Assembly (NCBI GenBank): GCA_024690505.1
Contig: JAILPA010000186.1
Span: 1-57,452, forward strand
Length of the DNA: 57,452 nucleotides
Direction of reading: 5' to 3'
Source: Prevotella sp.
Lineage (GTDB): Bacteria > Bacteroidota > Bacteroidia > Bacteroidales > Bacteroidaceae
Shown piece by piece: positions 1-7,552 of the stretch. The notes below the pieces were generated by a model, which made no database searches, had not been told where the DNA came from, and worked only from the letters and a program-made list of their open reading frames with translations. Made by a program: the position numbers and the translations under genes. Positions within the stretch are counted from its first letter, which is position 1. Every line of letters begins with the position of its first letter.

Positions 1-1
1 A

Positions 2-1294
2 GTGGACATCTCTACGAGCAACATCGATGACTATCAGTATCAGGAAGGCGACATTGTGAAGAGTGGAGAGATAGACCCGGAAAAGGTGTACTCGGAGTCG
101 GATTTCTATAATGGCAGAATACAGATTAAGGAGCGCGACGAACATCGCGTGCAAGAGTTGCTGAACAAGATTGACCCCGACGAAAAGACCATCATCTTCT
201 GTGCTACACAGAAACACGCTATGATTGTTCGCGACATGGTGAACAAGCACAAGCGCCGCCCTGCCAGCAATTACTGCGAGCGAGTGACGGCAGATGACGG
301 TGAAGTGGGAGAGGCAACATTGAGAGCCTTCCAAGATAACGAAAAGCTGTTGCCCACCATCCTGACAACATCGTATAAGTTGAGTACAGGCGTTGATGCA
401 CGTAACGTGCGCAACATCGTGTTGATGCGCCCCGTGCAGAACATCGTGGAGTTTAAGCAGATTATTGGTCGTGGCACCCGCTTGTTCGACAAGAAGTATT
501 ATTTCACCATCTACGACTTTGTTGGAGCCTGCGACATGTTCAAAGACCCAGATTGGGATGGTGATACCTATTGCCCCGTATGCGGCAACTGGCCTTGTAC
601 CTGCAAGAAGAAGTCTGGCGTGACAACAGAAGGAGACTCCGATTCTGCCAGTGAACCGGAACCTTGTCCCGTTTGCGGCAATCTCCCTTGCACGTGTGAA
701 GGGCCCAAAACCAACCTCATTGATGTTAAGCTGTCAACGGGTAGAAGGCTGTCGCTTGAAACGACCTGGGAGCAGAAACTATTCTTTGGCGACGAGTTCA
801 TCAGTCTTGACGAATATGTGAAGAAGCTCTTTGGCAGAATACCGGAATTCTTCTCTGATGCAGATGACCTTAGAGAGAAATGGTCCAATCCTGAGACCCG
901 TGAACAGTTGCTCAGAACGCTCGACGAGGCAGGCTTCGCTGAGGAAAAACTGCTACTACTGAGGAACATGCTGAATATGCAGAAATGTGACCTGCTGGAT
1001 GTGCTGGAATATATTGCATACGACTCGACACCCATTGAGAGGGCTAAAAGAGTGGAACTGGTGAAGAAACAGTATGTGGATGCTTTGAATAGGGAGCAGC
1101 GGGAGTTTGACAATCTGATTCTGGAATACTATGCCTACAATGGTTTCAAGGAACTCGGCTCGGATAACCTGAAGACTTTTATCAACATCAAGTTTAACTC
1201 CATGAGGGATGCAAAGGAGCGGCTGCAGATGTCTGTTGCCGATATTCGGGCACATTACTTTGAGTTACAGCAAAGATTGTATAGCGCATCGTAA
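2..1294 (+). CDS. hsdR: Type I restriction-modification subunit HsdR, C-terminal part (partial at window start)
   Basis: The 5' end lies outside the window; 430 residues are visible. The visible part begins before the second RecA-like lobe of the helicase motor: IIFCATQKHA at about residue 64, TSYKLSTGVDA (motif V) near 123, and QIIGRGTRLF (motif VI) at about 153-162. HsdR is the ATP-driven translocase and nuclease subunit of type I restriction enzymes. After the motor comes a serine/acidic linker carrying two almost identical Cys clusters, CPVCGNWPCTC near residue 190 and CPVCGNLPCTC near 222, which look like paired zinc knuckles. The helical C-terminus probably contacts the modification subunits. 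HsdM/HsdS are not in view, so the subtype is open; another SF2 helicase with the same C-terminus is the alternative. Confidence 0.82.
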   Translation: MDISTSNIDDYQYQEGDIVKSGEIDPEKVYSESDFYNGRIQIKERDEHRVQELLNKIDPDEKTIIFCATQKHAMIVRDMVNKHKRRPASNYCERVTADDGEVGEATLRAFQDNEKLLPTILTTSYKLSTGVDARNVRNIVLMRPVQNIVEFKQIIGRGTRLFDKKYYFTIYDFVGACDMFKDPDWDGDTYCPVCGNWPCTCKKKSGVTTEGDSDSASEPEPCPVCGNLPCTCEGPKTNLIDVKLSTGRRLSLETTWEQKLFFGDEFISLDEYVKKLFGRIPEFFSDADDLREKWSNPETREQLLRTLDEAGFAEEKLLLLRNMLNMQKCDLLDVLEYIAYDSTPIERAKRVELVKKQYVDALNREQREFDNLILEYYAYNGFKELGSDNLKTFINIKFNSMRDAKERLQMSVADIRAHYFELQQRLYSAS

Positions 1295-1376
1295 ACAGCG
1301 GAACCGCCGTGATAATTAGGGATTGTCCTTATGCAATTATGGCGCAAGTCCGTAAAACATGTTGGAGGAAAAGAAA

Positions 1377-1401
1377 AAGAGAGTCTTTCTCGGACTCTCT
1401 T
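1377..1401 (-). terminator. Intrinsic terminator of the tRNA pair
   Basis: A perfect 9-bp stem (AAGAGAGTC / GACTCTCTT) with a 7-nt loop, followed on the minus strand by a T-rich run. It lies 20 nt beyond the 3' end of tRNA-Val, so it probably ends the tRNA transcript. It could also serve the convergent hsdR message. Confidence 0.65.
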
Positions 1402-1421
1402 GCGTTTGTTCTTTCTCGTTG

Positions 1422-1496
1422 TAGGAACATTGGGACTCGAACCCAAGACCTCTTCAATGTGACTGAAGCGCTCTAAACCAACTGAGCTATGCTCCT
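1422..1496 (-). tRNA. tRNA-Val (anticodon CAC)
   Basis: Minus-strand cloverleaf read by eye. Acceptor stem AGGAGCA pairs with TGTTCCT (one G-T pair), the D-arm is GCTCAGTTGGTTTAGAGC, and the anticodon stem CTTCA/TGAAG encloses the 7-nt loop GTCACAT, giving anticodon CAC (valine, codon GUG). The T-arm is TTGGG TTCGAGT CCCAA and the discriminator is A. CCA does not appear to be encoded in full. It sits 6 nt after tRNA-Arg and probably shares its transcript. The G at position 32 is unusual, so the isotype should be confirmed with a tRNA model. Confidence 0.85.
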
Positions 1497-1502
1497 ATTG
1501 TG

Positions 1503-1576
1503 TGAACCCGTTGGGATTCAAACCCAAGACCTTCAGAACCGGAATCTGACGCTCTATTCAGCTAAGCTACGGGTCC
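1503..1576 (-). tRNA. tRNA-Arg (anticodon CCG)
   Basis: Minus-strand cloverleaf: acceptor GGACCCG pairs with CGGGTTC (one G-T pair), D-arm GCTTAGCTGAATAGAGC, anticodon stem TCAGA/TCTGA with loop TTCCGGT giving CCG (arginine, codon CGG). T-arm TTGGG TTTGAAT CCCAA and discriminator A. It is the first of two tandem tRNA genes and has its own upstream promoter of the phylum type. Confidence 0.88.
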
Positions 1577-1607
1577 TTCATCCTCTGCTTGTTCAACTAA
1601 GCGGGTG

Positions 1608-1638
1608 CAAAAGTACGCATTTTTTTTCTTTCCCGCAA
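1608..1638 (-). promoter_or_regulatory. Bacteroidota-type promoter for the tRNA pair
   Basis: On the minus strand a TACTTTTG box (plus 1608-1615) matches the -7 consensus TAnnTTTG. A TTG lies 20 nt upstream (plus 1636-1638). The start of tRNA-Arg is about 32 nt downstream. Confidence 0.6.
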
Positions 1639-1679
1639 GTTTTTTGCAAGGAATTTTTCGCTGATTGCAGAATTATTTG

Positions 1680-1687
1680 TAATTTTG
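1680..1687 (+). promoter_or_regulatory. -7 box upstream of the DUF4348 lipoprotein gene
   Basis: TAATTTTG matches TAnnTTTG and lies about 85 nt before the start codon at 1772. The -33 position carries only TTTC, so this is a weaker match than the other promoters listed. Confidence 0.45.
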
Positions 1688-1771
1688 CACCATTCTTTTT
1701 GAAACGCGGAAATGGTTTCATGCCAGAAGCGTGATAGAAGACCCAAAGCGAACGAAACGTAAACGCAAACA

Positions 1772-2593
1772 ATGAGAACCTGTTTTTTACTGATGTGCCT
1801 GCTGGCCGTTCTGCTGGCCAGTTGCTCTGACAGCAAGCCCTCCAAAGAGCAGCAGACAGCGGAAGCTATCGACGAAGAGCCTGCCGTTGTCCCGACGGCA
1901 GAAGGCGACGACCTGTTGCCGAAGGGTGCTGAGGAGCTGTTTGATGACTTTATGATGAGTTTTGCATCGAACGAGCGCTTGCAGCGCCGCCGAATCGTGT
2001 TCCCGCTGAAGGTGACTGCTGGCCGGCGTTCTGAGGCTATCGACTCGGTGCAGTGGCAGATGGATTCATTTTTCCTGCCCGACGATGGCTATACGCTGAT
2101 TTTCGACAGTCCTGAGCAACAGGAACTGGTGAGCGACACCAGCGTGAACAGTGCCATGGTAGAGAAGTTCTACCTCGACCGCGACTCGGTGTGTCAGTAT
2201 ATGTTCAGCCGGACCGGCGGCCGCTGGCACCTGAACGAACTGCGCCGCCAGCGGCTGGCTGAGAATGCCAATGGCGCGTTCTTGTCGTTTTACAGCCGTT
2301 TTGCTGCCGACTCCGTGTTCCAGCAGCACAGTCTGGCTGACAAGATAGAGTTCTCGGGGCCCGACCCTGACGACGATTTCGAGCAGCTGGAGGGATTTAT
2401 CACCCCTGGCTCATGGGATGCTTTTGCTCCCGATTTGCCTCAGGGTAATATATATAATATTGTGTACGGCCAGCAGAATCCCCGCTCGCAGCAACGAATC
2501 TTCGTGATTCGCAGCATCGACGGCGGTGAGTCTATAGAACTGACGTTTGAGAAGAAACGTGGCAGTTGGCGGCTAACCAAACTGACGGAATGA
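1772..2593 (+). CDS. DUF4348 family lipoprotein
   Basis: A 273-residue protein with a lipoprotein signal: hydrophobic stretch followed by lipobox LLASC at residues about 14-18, then a Ser/Lys/Glu-rich linker. The mature part (FDDFMMSFASNERLQRRRIVFPL onward, split here as FDDFMMSFAS and QRRRIVFPL) matches my memory of DUF4348, a Bacteroidota-specific family of unknown function with an NTF2-like look. It is expected to be anchored in the outer or inner membrane. The stop codon overlaps the murB start as ATGA, so the two are translationally coupled and share a transcript with the MBL hydrolase and rmuC. Function is not known; only the family call and lipidation are supported. Confidence 0.75.
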   Translation: MRTCFLLMCLLAVLLASCSDSKPSKEQQTAEAIDEEPAVVPTAEGDDLLPKGAEELFDDFMMSFASNERLQRRRIVFPLKVTAGRRSEAIDSVQWQMDSFFLPDDGYTLIFDSPEQQELVSDTSVNSAMVEKFYLDRDSVCQYMFSRTGGRWHLNELRRQRLAENANGAFLSFYSRFAADSVFQQHSLADKIEFSGPDPDDDFEQLEGFITPGSWDAFAPDLPQGNIYNIVYGQQNPRSQQRIFVIRSIDGGESIELTFEKKRGSWRLTKLTE

Positions 2594-3606
2594 GAGATTT
2601 ATACCACTACAGCCTGCTGCCACACAACACTTTCGGCATAGAGGCCAGTTGTAGGCGCTTCCTTGAGTATGCCTCGGTCAGCGAGGCCGGTGAAGTGGCC
2701 GACATCTTGCGGGCTGAGCAAGCGCCTTGGCTCATCGTGGGCGGGGGTAGCAACCTGTTGCTGACCCACGACTATGAGGGCACCGTGGTGCACTCGGCCC
2801 TGCGTGGCATGACGCTTACCGAGCAGCCCGACGGCCAGGCAATGCTCTGTTGCGGCAGCGGCGAGTCGTGGGACGACGTGGTGGCCTGGGCCGTGCAGAT
2901 GGGGTTTCCCGATTTCGTGAACCTGTCGCTCATCCCTGGCGACGTGGGTGCCTCGGCCGTGCAGAACATCGGAGCCTATGGCGCTGAAGTGGCACAATTT
3001 ATCCACGAGGTGAGGGCCGTAGAGGTGGCCACCGGTCAACGTGTCACCATCCCCGCTACTGAGTGCCGCTATGCCTATCGTGACAGCCGTTTCAAGCACG
3101 AGTGGAAGAACGCCTTCCTCATCACCCACGTGGTCTACAGGCTGAACCGCAGTGCTGCCCTCCAGCTCGATTATGCTGGCATACGCGAGGCCCTGCAGCA
3201 ACGGGCCATCGACCAACCAACTCCATCCCAACTGCGTCAGACTATTATTGACATCCGTCGGCATAAACTGCCCGATCCGACCGAGACGGGCAATGCAGGC
3301 AGCTTCTTCGTGAACCCGGTGGTGGAACGGGCTAAGTACGATGCTCTGGCTTCCCGGTACGACCAGATGCCACATTACGACGTGGATGCCGACCATGTGA
3401 AGATACCCGCCGCGTGGCTGATTGACCAGTGTGGATGGAAAGGACGCACCATGGGCAGGGCAGGGGTGCACCACCGTCAGGCCTTGGTGCTGGTGAACCG
3501 CGGTGGTGCCTCGGGGACCGACATCGTGAACCTCTGTAGGGCTATCCAGGCCGACGTGTACCAGCGATTTAGCATAGAACTGAAACCTGAAGTGAACATC
3601 ATTTGA
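2590..3606 (+). CDS. murB: UDP-N-acetylenolpyruvoylglucosamine reductase MurB
   Basis: A cytoplasmic FAD enzyme that reduces UDP-GlcNAc-enolpyruvate to UDP-MurNAc, the second committed step of peptidoglycan synthesis. Seen here: WLIVGGGSNLLLT (FAD-binding), SLIPGDVGASAVQNIGAYG (FAD/substrate loop), YRDSRFK, the catalytic serine region GNAGSFFVNP, and the terminal glutamate region SIELKPEV. At 338 residues it has the length and the tyrosine-loop layout of type I (E. coli-like) MurB. The start is set at the ATG that overlaps the preceding stop (ATGA); an upstream in-frame codon at 2566 would extend into DUF4348 and is less likely. The next gene follows without spacing. Confidence 0.95.
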   Translation: MRDLYHYSLLPHNTFGIEASCRRFLEYASVSEAGEVADILRAEQAPWLIVGGGSNLLLTHDYEGTVVHSALRGMTLTEQPDGQAMLCCGSGESWDDVVAWAVQMGFPDFVNLSLIPGDVGASAVQNIGAYGAEVAQFIHEVRAVEVATGQRVTIPATECRYAYRDSRFKHEWKNAFLITHVVYRLNRSAALQLDYAGIREALQQRAIDQPTPSQLRQTIIDIRRHKLPDPTETGNAGSFFVNPVVERAKYDALASRYDQMPHYDVDADHVKIPAAWLIDQCGWKGRTMGRAGVHHRQALVLVNRGGASGTDIVNLCRAIQADVYQRFSIELKPEVNII

Positions 3607-4380
3607 ATGAAGATAACGATTCTTGGCACTGGCACTTCCTGTGGCGTTCCCGTGTTGGGCTGCCATTGTCCTGCCTGTAGCAGCAGCGATCCCCACGACC
3701 GCCGTCTGCGTTGCTCCATACTGGTTGAGACCGACAGCACACGTCTGCTCGTGGATGCAGGACCCGACTTCCGTGAACAGATGCTGCCTCAGCCCTTCCG
3801 TCGCATCGATGGCATTCTCATCACTCATTCCCACTACGACCATGTGGGCGGACTTGACGACATACGGCCCTACTGCCAGTTTGGAGAAATCAATGTCTAT
3901 GCCGACCCGGTGGCACGCGAAGGAATGCTGCAGATGTTGCCTTATTGCTTTGCAGAGCACCGCTATCCCGGTGTGCCGAAGATAGGACTGCACGAGATTC
4001 ATGCCGGACGGCTACTGCGCTTAGGCGACATCGATGTGATGCCCATCCGCGTGATGCACGGCCAGCTGCCCATCCTGGGCTATCGCTTCGGCCACAGCTT
4101 TGCCTATATCACCGACATGAAGACCATCGACGACGACCAACTGCCACTGTTGCAAGGGGTCGACGTGCTGATGGTCAATGCATTGCGGTTCGACAAGCCC
4201 CATCACTCGCACCAGCTGGTGGACGATGCCATTGGCTTTGCACGCAGAGTGGGTGCTCGCCGCACGCTGTTCACCCACATGTGCCACGACGTGGGACTGC
4301 ACGACGAGGCAAACAGCCGATTGCCACAGGATATACAGCTGGCCTACGACGGTCAGCAATTGGAAATAGAGAACTGGTAA
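3607..4380 (+). CDS. MBL-fold metal-dependent hydrolase (PhnP/COG1235-like)
   Basis: A 257-residue metallo-beta-lactamase-fold protein. It opens with ILGTGTSCGVPVLGCHCPAC, the glycine-rich strand plus Cys cluster typical of the PhnP-like phosphodiesterase branch, and carries the metal motif THSHYDHVGG (HxHxDH) near residues 75-84, with later metal ligands likely in MHGQLP, ITDMKT and FTHMCHD. Family members cleave cyclic phosphodiester or related esters; the substrate cannot be told from sequence. The start codon directly follows the murB stop, so it is co-transcribed, and rmuC starts 12 nt downstream. Co-location with murB is not evidence for a cell-wall role. Confidence 0.85.
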   Translation: MKITILGTGTSCGVPVLGCHCPACSSSDPHDRRLRCSILVETDSTRLLVDAGPDFREQMLPQPFRRIDGILITHSHYDHVGGLDDIRPYCQFGEINVYADPVAREGMLQMLPYCFAEHRYPGVPKIGLHEIHAGRLLRLGDIDVMPIRVMHGQLPILGYRFGHSFAYITDMKTIDDDQLPLLQGVDVLMVNALRFDKPHHSHQLVDDAIGFARRVGARRTLFTHMCHDVGLHDEANSRLPQDIQLAYDGQQLEIENW

Positions 4381-4392
4381 ACCCCGAAGACG

Positions 4393-5805
4393 ATGTTGGT
4401 ACTGATATTGATGCTTTTTGTCGGCCTCTTGATAGGCGTCATCAATGGCTACATGTTGGCCCGTAAAGGACAGCAGACGTTGCTTCAAGGCGAAGCACAG
4501 CGCTTTGAGAAGGAGAAAACCGAACTGGAAGAGCGTTTCCAAAAGGAAAAAACCGAGCAGGAAGAACGCTTTCAAAAGGAGAAAACCGAACTGGAGCAAC
4601 GCTGCCAAAGGGAAAAGACTGATGTGGAAGAACGCTGCCAGAGAGAGAAAAACGAGCTGGAGCAGCGGCATAAGTCGGAACAGGAGGCTGTCGACCGCCG
4701 TCACCGTGAGGACATGGAGCGGCAGATGCAACTCATTAAAGCCGAGATGAATGCTGCATCGGAGCGCATTCTGCGTGAGCGTGCCCAGCAACTGTCGGCC
4801 GCGAACGAGCAGCAGCTGGGGACACTGTTGAACCCACTTCGTGAAAACATACGCCAGATGCGCGAGGCCGTGGAGAAGAGCGACCGTGCACAGACCGTCA
4901 CCATGGAGCGTCTTGATGCTTCTATCAAGGAAAACCTTCGCCAGGCACAGGAGGTAGGCGAGCGTGCCGACCGACTGGCTCAGGCACTTACCAGTGAGAA
5001 CAAGACCCAAGGTAATTTTGGAGAGCTGCGCCTGAAGCAGTTGCTACAGGAAATGGGGCTTGAAGAGGGCCTGCAGTTCGAGGAACAGCTGACCATGCGC
5101 GATGCCGACGGGCGTGCCATACACGATGCGGAGGAAGGTAGTCGCCTCATTCCAGACGTCGTGCTCCACTTCCCCGACGACCGCGATGTCATCATCGACT
5201 CGAAGATGTCGTTCACTGCTTTTCAGGACTATTTCAGCGCCCAGACCGACGAGGACAGACAGTCGGCGTTGCGCCGCCATGTGGCCTCGGTGCGACAGCA
5301 TGTCTACGAGCTGTCGCGTAAAAATTACAGCAGCTATATCCGCGAAGGGCGCCACCGCCTCGACTTTGTGATGATGTACGTCTTTAGTGAGTCGGCCCTG
5401 CAGTTGGCTCTTGGCAGTGCTCCCACACTATGGAAAGAGGCCTACGACCGTGGCGTCATCATTGCCGGCAGTCAGAGCCTGTTCATCATGCTCCGTGTGC
5501 TGGAGATGACTTGGCGTCAGGTGCGACAGGTGGAGAATCAGCAGGAAATAATGAAGACGGCCAGTATGGTAGTGGAGCGTGTGCAGCTCTTCTACGAACG
5601 ATTCCTGAAAGTCGACGAGCAACTGCGACGCACCACCGATGCCTTCGACGAGCTGAAGCGGAGCACCCAGTCGTCGGGCGTTAGCATCACCACCGCCGCC
5701 CAGCGCCTGCTGAAGTTTGGCGCTCAGGAGAACCCCAAGCGCAAACACCGTCTGCCCAAGGACGAGGATGACGCAGCACCCCAGATAGAAGAAAAACCAG
5801 AATAA
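4393..5805 (+). CDS. rmuC: DNA recombination protein RmuC
   Basis: A 470-residue RmuC-family protein: N-terminal membrane anchor (residues about 1-22, LVLILMLFVGLLIGV), long coiled coil, then the nuclease-like RmuC core (about 200-430) with FGELRLKQLLQEMGLEEG, IIDSKMSFTAFQDY and RLDFVMMYVFSE. RmuC limits recombination between short inverted repeats in E. coli. Between residues about 38 and 94 the coiled coil consists of five near-identical 11-residue repeats of the type KEKTELEERFQ, seen in the DNA as a 33-bp tandem repeat; such hendecads form right-handed coiled coils. It is the last gene of the 1772-5805 cluster and is followed by a 22-bp palindrome array. The C-terminus is charged and probably disordered. 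Confidence 0.93.
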   Translation: MLVLILMLFVGLLIGVINGYMLARKGQQTLLQGEAQRFEKEKTELEERFQKEKTEQEERFQKEKTELEQRCQREKTDVEERCQREKNELEQRHKSEQEAVDRRHREDMERQMQLIKAEMNAASERILRERAQQLSAANEQQLGTLLNPLRENIRQMREAVEKSDRAQTVTMERLDASIKENLRQAQEVGERADRLAQALTSENKTQGNFGELRLKQLLQEMGLEEGLQFEEQLTMRDADGRAIHDAEEGSRLIPDVVLHFPDDRDVIIDSKMSFTAFQDYFSAQTDEDRQSALRRHVASVRQHVYELSRKNYSSYIREGRHRLDFVMMYVFSESALQLALGSAPTLWKEAYDRGVIIAGSQSLFIMLRVLEMTWRQVRQVENQQEIMKTASMVVERVQLFYERFLKVDEQLRRTTDAFDELKRSTQSSGVSITTAAQRLLKFGAQENPKRKHRLPKDEDDAAPQIEEKPE

Positions 5806-5956
5806 GAGATAGATTGCGGACGCCCTCTTCACATTCTCGGTAGATGTACCGTTAGCTTGGCTCGAATGATACGTGACGCAGAAGCTCATCCTCGTGCCCG
5901 CCATCACAAATCTTCGTGGTTTGAATTATCTTGACACCGACGGAAAGACGAAAAGT

Positions 5957-6044
5957 AAAGCGGCACTTTGTCATGCACAAAGTGCCGCTTTTTTGGTCGA
6001 AAAGGACAGCTTCTCCCCCCTCAAAGCTGTCCTTTTCCCAAAAC
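5957..6044. repeat. 22-bp mini-palindrome array A (4 units), also terminator-like
   Basis: Four units start at 5957, 5979, 6001 and 6023, exactly 22 bp apart. Each is a 13-nt mini inverted repeat AAAG-N5-CTTT/CTTC plus a 9-nt linker. The 5-nt cores are CGGCA, TGCCG, GACAG, CTGTC, so units 1/2 and units 3/4 have reverse-complementary cores and each pair can also fold into one long hairpin followed by T residues. It lies between convergent rmuC and the desulfidase-like gene and could terminate both. Confidence 0.85.
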
Positions 6045-6111
6045 CTTATTCTACGGGGACTTTCGAAGGGAATCGCTTTTCTTTACAAAGCTGAGGTGTA
6101 CTCTGTCTTGG

Positions 6112-7419
6112 TCAGCACCCTTTCGAGGTCATTATGTTCAGCACCATCTCGTCGGTGGGACCCATGCCGTTGGCACCGATGGCGGTGAGGTTATGGATAG
6201 AACGGTCAACGCAGTCGTCGACAATGCCCTCCGACGAACTGACACACTTGCCCTCCATGGCCAGCAGGGCTGAGAGGATTGCGGTGCTGACGCCTGACGT
6301 GATCTTCAGTGAGCAGGAAGGCTTGGCACCGTCGCAGATCATTCCTGTGAGGTTGGCCACCATGTTCTTCACAGCAGCACAAATGCGGTTGTAGTCGCCC
6401 CCCATGAGGTAGGTGATGCCTACACTGCTCCCGATACTTGCCACAACGCAACCGCAGAGGGCCGATAGTGTGCCCAGCGACTGCTTGATGTAGATGGCCG
6501 TGAGGTGGCTCAGCATCAGCGCACGTATGAGTTCTTCTTCGGTGCTCTCGTTCTCCTTGGCATAGACGCACACGGGATTGGTGGCACAGATGCCCTGATT
6601 GCCGCTGCCCGAATTGCTCATCACGGGAATCATGGCGCCGCCCATGCGGGCATCGCAGGCTGATGCGGTGCGGGCAATGATGTGGCAGAAGATGCTGTTC
6701 CCGAAGATACCCTTCGACAGGGGACGGTCGATGGTCTTCCCCAGGTTGTGACCGTAGTTGCCTTTCAGCGCCTCGCGTGCGGCATTCATGTTGTAGGTGC
6801 GTGTCTCTTCGATGAAGCGTATCTCCTCAAGCGGTGCTGTGGTGGCGAAGTCGTAGACAAGGCGCATCGTCAGTTGGTCATCGGGGCATTGGTCATGGAG
6901 CTCTGAACGGGAATCATTGTCGGCTACCGCCTCTACCTGCATCGCTGAGTGGTCAATGAAATGCGTATGGCTTCCTGCAATGATAGCCGTTTCGGTGTTG
7001 CCGCCTGCTTCTACGATGATTTCCACGTAGAGTTTCTCGGCGATTCCCTTCTTCAACCGTATGTCTATGCGGTTCTCTCCGAGGTAGTGCTTGGCCTCTT
7101 CCAATGCCTCGGGCGTGAGGTCTTTCAGCACCTCCAACTGGTATTCGCTCTTACCGATAAGGGCTCCCAGGGCAATAGCTATGGGAAGGCCAATCATGCC
7201 TGTGCCGGGTATGCCCACGCCCATGGCGTTCTTCAGAATGTTGGCACTCAGCAGGGCCGTGATGCGTTCCGGCTTGGCGCCTGCTGATTTGGCCCGTAGC
7301 CTTTCCGTAGCCTTGGCCGTACACAGTGCCACACACATGGGCTCGGTGCAACCGATGGCGGGCACCACCTCTTGTTTGACTAAGGCAATAATTCTTTCAC
7401 GTATCTCCTTGTTAATCAT
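6112..7419 (-). CDS. UPF0597/CyuA-like L-cysteine desulfidase (L-serine dehydratase alpha-type fold)
   Basis: A 435-residue protein of the UPF0597 family (E. coli YhaM/CyuA), related to the iron-sulfur L-serine dehydratase alpha chain. Members break down L-cysteine to pyruvate, ammonia and sulfide. Visible are VVPAIGCTEPMCVALC near the N-terminus, the glycine-rich MGGAMIPVMSNSGSGNQGI, and the C-terminal MICDGAKPSCSLKI; conserved cysteines in these blocks are the likely Fe-S ligands. The start is the ATG at 7419, because the longer reading frame would begin with TTG inside the promoter -7 box. It is divergent from a C4-dicarboxylate transporter with back-to-back promoters, which suggests joint control of amino acid/dicarboxylate metabolism under anaerobiosis. 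Serine as substrate is an alternative. Confidence 0.85.
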   Translation of the reverse strand: MINKEIRERIIALVKQEVVPAIGCTEPMCVALCTAKATERLRAKSAGAKPERITALLSANILKNAMGVGIPGTGMIGLPIAIALGALIGKSEYQLEVLKDLTPEALEEAKHYLGENRIDIRLKKGIAEKLYVEIIVEAGGNTETAIIAGSHTHFIDHSAMQVEAVADNDSRSELHDQCPDDQLTMRLVYDFATTAPLEEIRFIEETRTYNMNAAREALKGNYGHNLGKTIDRPLSKGIFGNSIFCHIIARTASACDARMGGAMIPVMSNSGSGNQGICATNPVCVYAKENESTEEELIRALMLSHLTAIYIKQSLGTLSALCGCVVASIGSSVGITYLMGGDYNRICAAVKNMVANLTGMICDGAKPSCSLKITSGVSTAILSALLAMEGKCVSSSEGIVDDCVDRSIHNLTAIGANGMGPTDEMVLNIMTSKGC

Positions 7420-7440
7420 AGTATCGTTGCGTTTTGATGG

Positions 7441-7472
7441 CAAAGTTACGGCATTTTGCCGATAGCACCAAA
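7441..7472 (-). promoter_or_regulatory. Promoter for the desulfidase-like gene
   Basis: Minus-strand TTTG (plus 7469-7472), 20-nt spacer, TAACTTTG (plus 7441-7448): a full match to the Bacteroidota -33/-7 consensus. The expected start point leaves a leader of only about 15 nt before the ATG at 7419. Confidence 0.75.
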
Positions 7473-7488
7473 ATATTTTGTGGAAAAG

Positions 7489-7520
7489 TTTGGGGCATTC
7501 GGACTTTTATATTATCTTTG
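7489..7520 (+). promoter_or_regulatory. Promoter for the C4-dicarboxylate transporter gene
   Basis: TTTG at 7489-7492, 20-nt spacer, TATCTTTG at 7513-7520, full consensus. It lies 33 nt before the chosen ATG at 7553 and is divergent from the promoter at 7441-7472, with only 16 nt between the two -33 boxes. Confidence 0.75.
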
Positions 7521-7552
7521 CTTGCAAAATAACCTTACGCTTATTTGTTACA

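Noticed and set aside
2599..4002. 467-residue open frame on the minus strand
   Set aside because: It is the antisense shadow of murB and the MBL hydrolase, whose motifs are clear; no family likeness on the other strand.
4021..5010. 329-residue open frame on the minus strand with Leu/Phe-rich repeats
   Set aside because: Its repetitive composition is the mirror of the RmuC coiled-coil repeats; rmuC is well supported.
7478..7552. Upstream extension of the Dcu transporter
   Set aside because: The promoter boxes at 7489-7520 fall inside it, and the Dcu family begins at the ATG at 7553.
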